Shown one piece after another: positions 58,501-64,000 of a stretch of DNA of 64,000 bases. The notes below the pieces were generated by a model. The model was given only the letters and a program-made list of their open reading frames with translations, had not been told where the DNA came from and did not search any database. This DNA is from Stenogyne calaminthoides (Eukaryota; Streptophyta; Magnoliopsida; Lamiales; Lamiaceae): NCBI GenBank assembly GCA_037126765.1, contig JBBCBC010000022.1, forward strand, positions 1,364,001-1,428,000, in the 5' to 3' direction. The position numbers and the translations under genes were made by a program. The first letter of the stretch is position 1; every line of letters begins with the position of its first letter.

Positions 58501-59434
58501 TTCTATAAAATAAATTTGGATAGATTCCGCGTTGGCCCTATGTCAATAATGTGTCCGCCTACTTTTACTTGTATTTTAAAAATTTTCCTATCCTTAATAT
58601 CTTTTTTTTTTTGAAAGGATTCCTATCCTTAATATCGAAAATAAATATATTTGACTTTTAGTAAAGTCAAAGTCGTCTACCACTCTATTTTTCTTTTTAA
58701 ATTATTTGTTCTTCTCTAAAATTAAGTCTTCCCGATCTGTTCAAAAATTAGGTGGACTCTTTTGCATGACACACACAAATTGGCTTGGCTAGGCATCAAT
58801 TTCTTCAAATTTATTAAGTACAATTTTCAAAACTAACGTTAAAAAGATGTACGGAACAAATGATTATATGATAACAATGGAAATTTATCAATTAATCTTG
58901 ATGAAAACCAACTACCTAAAGTAACCGCCTATGATGTTCGTGATTAAGAATTCTTACGACTTTTTCAATATTGGGAAAATATTTTCTAGACTTAAATTTG
59001 CTTTCAGATTAATATTTTACTCTTTAATCGAATTTCATTTTGTCAAATTTTCAAAATTAAACTTTTTGTTTTTTGACTGACTACAGTGGACATAATCAAT
59101 TTTTAAGTTAAGAATACAAAAAAGTAAAAAATATGAAAAAATAATGTCTTTGCATTCCTCATCCATTATAGTGAGCAAAAAGACAAAAGAAAACTGAAAA
59201 AAGAATTTCAAGAGTTAATATGACGAATATCAATTCGTGAAATTGTAGCGTCCTGAAAAAACAATGAACGCAACAATTGATCATGAACATACTCTATTGA
59301 TAAATAATGAAACGCAAAAAGTTATTGTTTAGGATTAGTTCAAGACTCTAAATTACAATTTGTTTAATGAAAAGGAGGGTAGGTATCTGGTGAAACTTAT
59401 TTGCGTTGAAATTGATTTCATATTTATAAATTTG
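58501..59434. other. no gene recognised
   Basis: AT-rich; a short duplicated word (tcctatccttaatatc at 58587 and 58620). No coding frame. Confidence 0.4.
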
Positions 59435-59448
59435 ACACTTGATCAATT

Positions 59449-60550
59449 TTCTTTTTTTTTTGAGAGAGAGAGCTCTCAGCAGATATTACGATCGAGTTAG
59501 GCTCGAGAGCAAACGACAATATATGTCGAGGAATCTCATCCCCAACCCAAGCTTGAGGGAGGGGAGATTTGGAAGCGAGTTTCGCCATTTCATGTGCCGT
59601 GGAGTTTGCTTTCTGGGGCAGTACCAAACGTCTTTCACTGAGTGTTTGAAATGAGTTGTCGAGTATCTTCAATAACAAATTCTTCCAAGCCCTTGCATTG
59701 GGAGTTTGAACGTAGGGAGGTGATAGCGTCAATGGAATCAGAGAGAATGTGGGCTTCTCCCTGGCCGTGCTTAATCCAAAAGTCTGCTCCATCCTTAATG
59801 GCGTGAAGCTCGGCAGCCATGACCGTGCCGGGAGGATTGATTCTATGGAAATCGGCAGCCCAAAACTTTCCTCCAGGGTCAAAAATCGCGAACCCCACCG
59901 CAAAGGTCATAGTGATATCGTTGAAAGCCGCATCGACCATAATAGAGAAATGCCTGAAGTCGTGGATATCCCCATGAGGGGCTAGCTTCTTGGTTAGGGG
60001 TTGAGCAGCCGTGCCTTTGTCTCTATTGGCCAGATATGAAGGAGTCCGTCCAGTCAGCTGAGATGGCAGTGGGATGGGAGGAAGTCGATTTTTGCTTATT
60101 ATGAAAGAGGTTGCATCTCTCCTTCCAAACGCCCCACAATTTCATACAGAAAGACTCGAAATCCTGTTTGGCAGAAGTCGACTCGATAAGTTGGAGAATG
60201 TCAATGCTTTGAGCAGCCCTTGCCTTCTTAATATCATTCCACCAAACTGTGTGCTTCCAACTTTGCTTCACAACCTAGAAATAAAATATGGCATGATTAA
60301 AATCAGCCCAATGAAAACCACAAATAGCGCACCTGGGGTCACAAGGAGCATGATGGAGCAGGAGATTGGCTTCAGTGGCAATGGAATTGTGAGAAGCCTT
60401 CCAGATGAAGATTTTGACTTTTGGAGGAACTTTGAGGTCCCAAATTTTGTTCCACCATTCTGAATGAAGGTGCGAAGGTCCGGCGTCTTCAGTGGAGGAC
60501 TCCTGGGATGGAGGGAGGCTGTTCCAATACCCCGATTTGACCGTGTATTT
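59449..60550 (-). mobile_element. 5'-truncated LINE
   Basis: Flanked by ACACTTGATCAATT (59435-59448) and ACACTTGATCAGTT (60551-60564), a 14-bp duplication with one mismatch. The T-run at 59450-59460 is the poly(A) tail of a minus-strand insertion. Only about 1.1 kb of the ORF2 3' end is present, the usual outcome of incomplete target-primed reverse transcription. Confidence 0.88.
59460..60540 (-). pseudogene. LINE ORF2 C-terminus (zf-RVT region, RNase H)
   Basis: On the minus strand: zf-RVT-like FGTSKFLQKSKSS-type coding near 60440-60300 and a CMKLWGVWKERCNLFHN block (60130). The RNase H domain has VDAAFNDITMTFAVGFAIFD, then AAELHAIKDGADF and HILSDSIDAITSL. A frameshift near 59640 moves the end to HEMAKLASKSPLPQAW. 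Same domain order as the LINE at 23375 but with clearly different residues, so a related family. Confidence 0.8.
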
Positions 60551-60564
60551 ACACTTGATCAGTT

Positions 60565-61765
60565 ATTACTATTAATATTCATATTGTAATATCATTCAGT
60601 ATCGCTATCACATTCACAGGTACTAATACACTATCTGTAATAAAAGTAAGTAATACCCTTTAATTATCACGACTAATATCTTTTAATAATATAAGTCATA
60701 TTTTTTAATCATTTTAGAATTTTTTTTTACACTTGTTTACCCTATATTTTGCTTAAAACTAATTAGTAATTTTAAAATATTAATTTAGACTTTGTCTTCT
60801 TTTTTCTTAAAATAGAACATATTAAGGGTATATTATGACCAAAATATTTCTCGAATGACTAATTTTCAAAGTAGTTCACACGCAAAGTTGGAAAAAAACA
60901 ACTCTATGCCGCCACTACATCCAAATCGGGCCCCACAATTTCTGTCGTCGTTGCTAAAATTCGTAAGTAAACGTTGACTCTTGATATCGTAAAAGTCTAA
61001 AACCAGGTGCTTTGAAACTAAACGCCATGTATCTTTTTTTTTATTATTTAACTTTTTAGGGAAAAATAACAATTTGAATTTTGGTTAATAAGATTAGCAC
61101 TTTTTTAGTCCAATTAATTGTATTTGGACGTGTTGGAGATTAGAAAATTATTTAAACCAATGAAAAGGATGAAAATAAAAGACAAATTGATGTCTTCAAA
61201 TATAAAATTTTTATGATTATCTTTAAAATTTATATATGGTTAAAAAATGAAACATTTTACATGAAATTTTAAACAATATTTAAATCAATTTTATTATGTA
61301 ATCAAGTTTAAAATTCCAACAAAATATAAATATTTATTTATAAAATAATTAATATAAATAAATCGATATCCCATCATTTTGTAATTTTAAACTTTTAAAT
61401 TAGATGAAATTCTTTATCAGAATTTTTAGTTCACTCTTCTTCTCGAGTTTTATGTGATAGAATTTCGTTATCACAATGCACGTGTTGGAAAGTAGAAAGT
61501 TGAACCTAATTCAACTATTTCCTTTCGATCCGCGGAATTTAAATTTGTCTCATTATTGATTATTGTCGAACTAAGTCAATTTTGTACTTATTAATTTATG
61601 ATTCTCGAGAGTTGAATCTAGTTGGAACTTTAATAAGTTTAATATATATGAATATGAATTATATTAAGAACAATATTATGTTGATTTTATTCATTGTAGT
61701 AGTCATTCATATTTTAAACCCTCATACAAGTGTGAGAAAAATGATATGCATGACACATAATATAA

Positions 61766-61801
<36 letters not shown>

Positions 61802-61884
61802 TAATGTAGGACAAACTCTATTATAAAATTTGTTCACCATATGAAATTTAATTCATACTATATATATACACAATCAAAATAATA
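60565..61884. other. no gene recognised; dispersed tandem-like words
   Basis: 60640-60760 carries the inverted tgacttatattattaaaaga unit seen at 13951 and 36390. An AT run lies at 61770-61798. No coding frame. Confidence 0.5.
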
Positions 61885-62120
61885 CTACCTCCGTCCTGAT
61901 TTTGTTTGGCCATTTCACTTTCGACTTATGTTTTAGCAAGCGAATTGTTTATTAGTATATGAAATAATAAAGTAACTTTTAAGGAGTAGTATAGATGAAT
62001 GGTAGGACCATCATATCCTATCTTAAAAATCTATTTATCATTCCAAATATTAATAAACAATTCGCTCGTTAAAATATGAGTCAAATAGTATTTGGACAAT
62101 CTAAATCAGGACGGAGGGAG
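61885..62120. mobile_element. Stowaway MITE
   Basis: A 236-bp hairpin with ends CTACCTCCGTCCTGATTT / AAATCAGGACGGAGGGAG flanked by TA (61883-61884, 62121-62122). Arms include gcgaattgtttattagtat and its complement. Confidence 0.9.
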
Positions 62121-63049
62121 TATATGTTAAGCTAAGTCTTGGATGCATCTAGGTACATCGTGCTCTTATAGTGCAAGTAAAAAATATTATGATATTAGTT
62201 TATAAGTGTAATAATATTAATTTTATATTGTAAACAAGTTTCACTGGATACTAACTCTTAAAGTAGATAACGATATGATTTTACAACTCTCTCTACTTGG
62301 TCAACAATTAACCAGTCCACCAAATATACAATTGTTATAATGGATATGAGAAAAATATATACAACGATAAATTAACAACATATAATTTATGCGATTCATT
62401 AATAATGTGTTAGTTACGATCACAGGCAGAAGAGAGGATCTCATATATTATTGATAAGAGCATCTATAATATATTGAATATATGACACTAGCTAGGTTAA
62501 ATAGAAACACTATTTATAATCTCTAAGGGTATGTTTGTTTCAGATTTTATGTGTATCGGGGAATTCATGACTTCGTAATAGGACTTTTGTACTTAGAAAG
62601 AGTTTAGAATATTTAATATTAAGGTGCTCATTATTTACATGTAATATATAGTTCTCCAATACTTGACGAATACGTATCATGTTTATTTGGTAGTCAGATT
62701 AACAAAAAGCCACAACATAATCTACGTAACCTTGATTATCAACTTCATTAATACACAAGTATTTTGTGTTAATATGTATTTATTTCAAATAAATAAAACC
62801 TCAATCATTGAGTTTGTACTCATTATTTTCTATATGCATGCATGTGTCATTACATTGGCTCATCGAATCAGGACAAATTAAGGTAGAATATAATGTGTAC
62901 AAGTTCATCGAACCAACTTGATGGTCGTACAACTGCATTTGGTTCTGGCAAGGTCTCAAATATACCAGGTGCAGCACTCGCCTTACCCTACTCAATTATT
63001 TAAATTCGGGTTATAACTTTTTCTTTTTTTCAGTTTTGGTTTTGTTTTA
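62121..63049. other. no gene recognised
   Basis: AT-rich; gatgcatctaggtacatcgt near 62143 is a diverged form of the gtgcacc repeats. No coding frame. Confidence 0.4.
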
Positions 63050-63240
63050 ACTTTAATTTCAGTTTTAGAGTTTTTTTTTTTTTTTTTTTAAATATTCAAC
63101 CCGACCCAAAACTCGGCCCGAGTGGTTCATGGTTCACCCGGCCCAAATGGTTCATATGTAATTTAGGGTTCACTATTTAGGGGTTAGGGTGTCGAGTGTA
63201 CCAATTTGAATTGGTGCACTTGGTGCACAGGAGACCCACT
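63050..63240. repeat. MITE core with tggttcatggttcaccc motif
   Basis: Contains cggcccgagtggttcatggt and ttagggttcactatttaggg, the inverted form of the motif in the MITEs at 35167, 36939 and 57470. A T-run lies at 63070-63089. Ends not determined. Confidence 0.55.
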
Positions 63241-63279
63241 CTTTGGTTTTTGGTTTAAGGTAAAGTCTTTAAGGTTTAC

Positions 63280-63514
63280 TGAGAGAATTTCATCTCATCT
63301 AAAAGCTCGAGCTTTTAGAGAGGGTCGGGAATAATCTATTTATTTAATTTTTTCTCAACACTCTCTCTCACTCGTGGGTCGAATCATTATCTCTGCTCTT
63401 TGGAGAAGAGGTCCAACAGAGTGAATAATTTAAATGGATGTAGTGCTTCCATGGGAATCGAACCCACAATCTGGACTCTGATACCATGAGAGAATTTTAT
63501 CTCATCTAAAAACT
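63280..63514 (-). mobile_element. TRIM element, one terminal repeat truncated
   Basis: Left terminal repeat 63280-63360 (TGAGAGAATTTCATCTCATC ... TTTTTTCTCAACA). On the minus strand TGGTATCAGAGTC (63474-63486), a good tRNA-Met primer site, directly follows the second repeat, of which only 63487-63514 remains. The core contains gggttcgattcccat (minus strand). Same family as 41844 and 43130. Confidence 0.75.
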
Positions 63515-64000
63515 GAATTCTCTCATTTACCCAGAATTCAACTCTGGGTACATATTTTGTTCTCTAGCTAGCTAATTTTCTATCATTAACCTTTAGAATA
63601 AGTAGGTAGAATAAAATTTTCATGAGTTGATCCAATAAAGAATTAAGTATATATAGACTATTTCAAATTATTTGAACTATCAACTCGTTAGTGTAATGTG
63701 CCAAGCGGACATACTCTATGGCATGTCCTGATTGATTTTTCTCTTTGAAATTATTATATATACTTCTAAAAATTATTTGGTCAAAGTTTTTTTTTTTTTT
63801 TTTAATTACGGACAGTGAATTTTAAGAAACTATAAATTACTGCGTGAAATTCGTTACTACAATATCGGTTCAATTCCTTGGTCCACTTTTCTTATTTTAT
63901 TGGTATTTTACTCTATTGAATTTTTAACATATGGACCCAGAATATGGTGGTTCGTTGAATATTTTTTATTATTTCACGTGACATTCATCCATAATATGAA
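63515..64000. other. no gene recognised
   Basis: AT-rich DNA to the window edge, with a T-run near 63787. No coding frame. Confidence 0.4.

Noticed and set aside
63440..63490. SINE or tRNA gene at the ggttcgattccc word
   Set aside because: Terminal repeats and an adjacent TGGTATCAGAGTC primer site fit a TRIM better.

Overview
The window is nuclear DNA of a flowering plant, most likely a eudicot. It is AT-rich, its genes are split by GT-AG introns, and it is packed with plant retrotransposons, MITEs, a SINE, LINEs and microsatellites. Only two host genes can be reconstructed: a plastid-type serine hydroxymethyltransferase gene (SHMT, + strand, 11 coding exons, 8618-11321) and an NRAMP-type metal transporter gene (- strand, 13 coding exons, 16292-20910). 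The NRAMP frame is intact from ATG to stop (529 codons). The SHMT frame is intact through ten exons but lacks two bases in the last exon. A decayed C-terminal piece of a CHX cation/H+ exchanger gene lies between them (about 11955-12470, - strand).

Layout. 1-3151: 5' end of a Copia element on the - strand (LTR, primer site, gag), split by a 1.86-kb solo LTR. 3573-6850: a MITE, a heavily decayed + strand Copia pol fossil, another MITE and a dispersed repeat. 6900-11340: SHMT and its leader. 11955-15560: CHX fragment, LTR-like DNA, a Stowaway MITE, the second copy of the dispersed repeat and a transposon remnant. 16292-21250: NRAMP, with a MITE in its first coding intron and a TATA box and SINE upstream. 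21859-22842: a large MITE carrying a Stowaway. 23166-31178: a three-layer nest (hAT-like MITE containing a full-length LINE containing a solo LTR). 31417-48600: no host gene; solo LTRs, MITEs, TRIM elements and simple repeats. 48616-54468: a structurally complete Copia element with an unusual internal duplication. 54590-64000: a minisatellite element, a second Copia lineage, MITEs, a 5'-truncated LINE and a TRIM fragment.

The two host genes are unrelated in function: one-carbon metabolism in the plastid, and manganese/iron transport across a membrane. The rest is a layered record of insertions. Many are datable relative to one another by their target-site duplications, several of which I could read exactly. 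I found no evidence of an unknown host gene system. The strongest unusual items are the Copia element with a 5'UTR-gag block inside its reverse transcriptase and TATA rather than TG/CA termini, the SHMT last-exon frameshift, the nested LINE locus, and MITEs of different structure sharing one internal motif.
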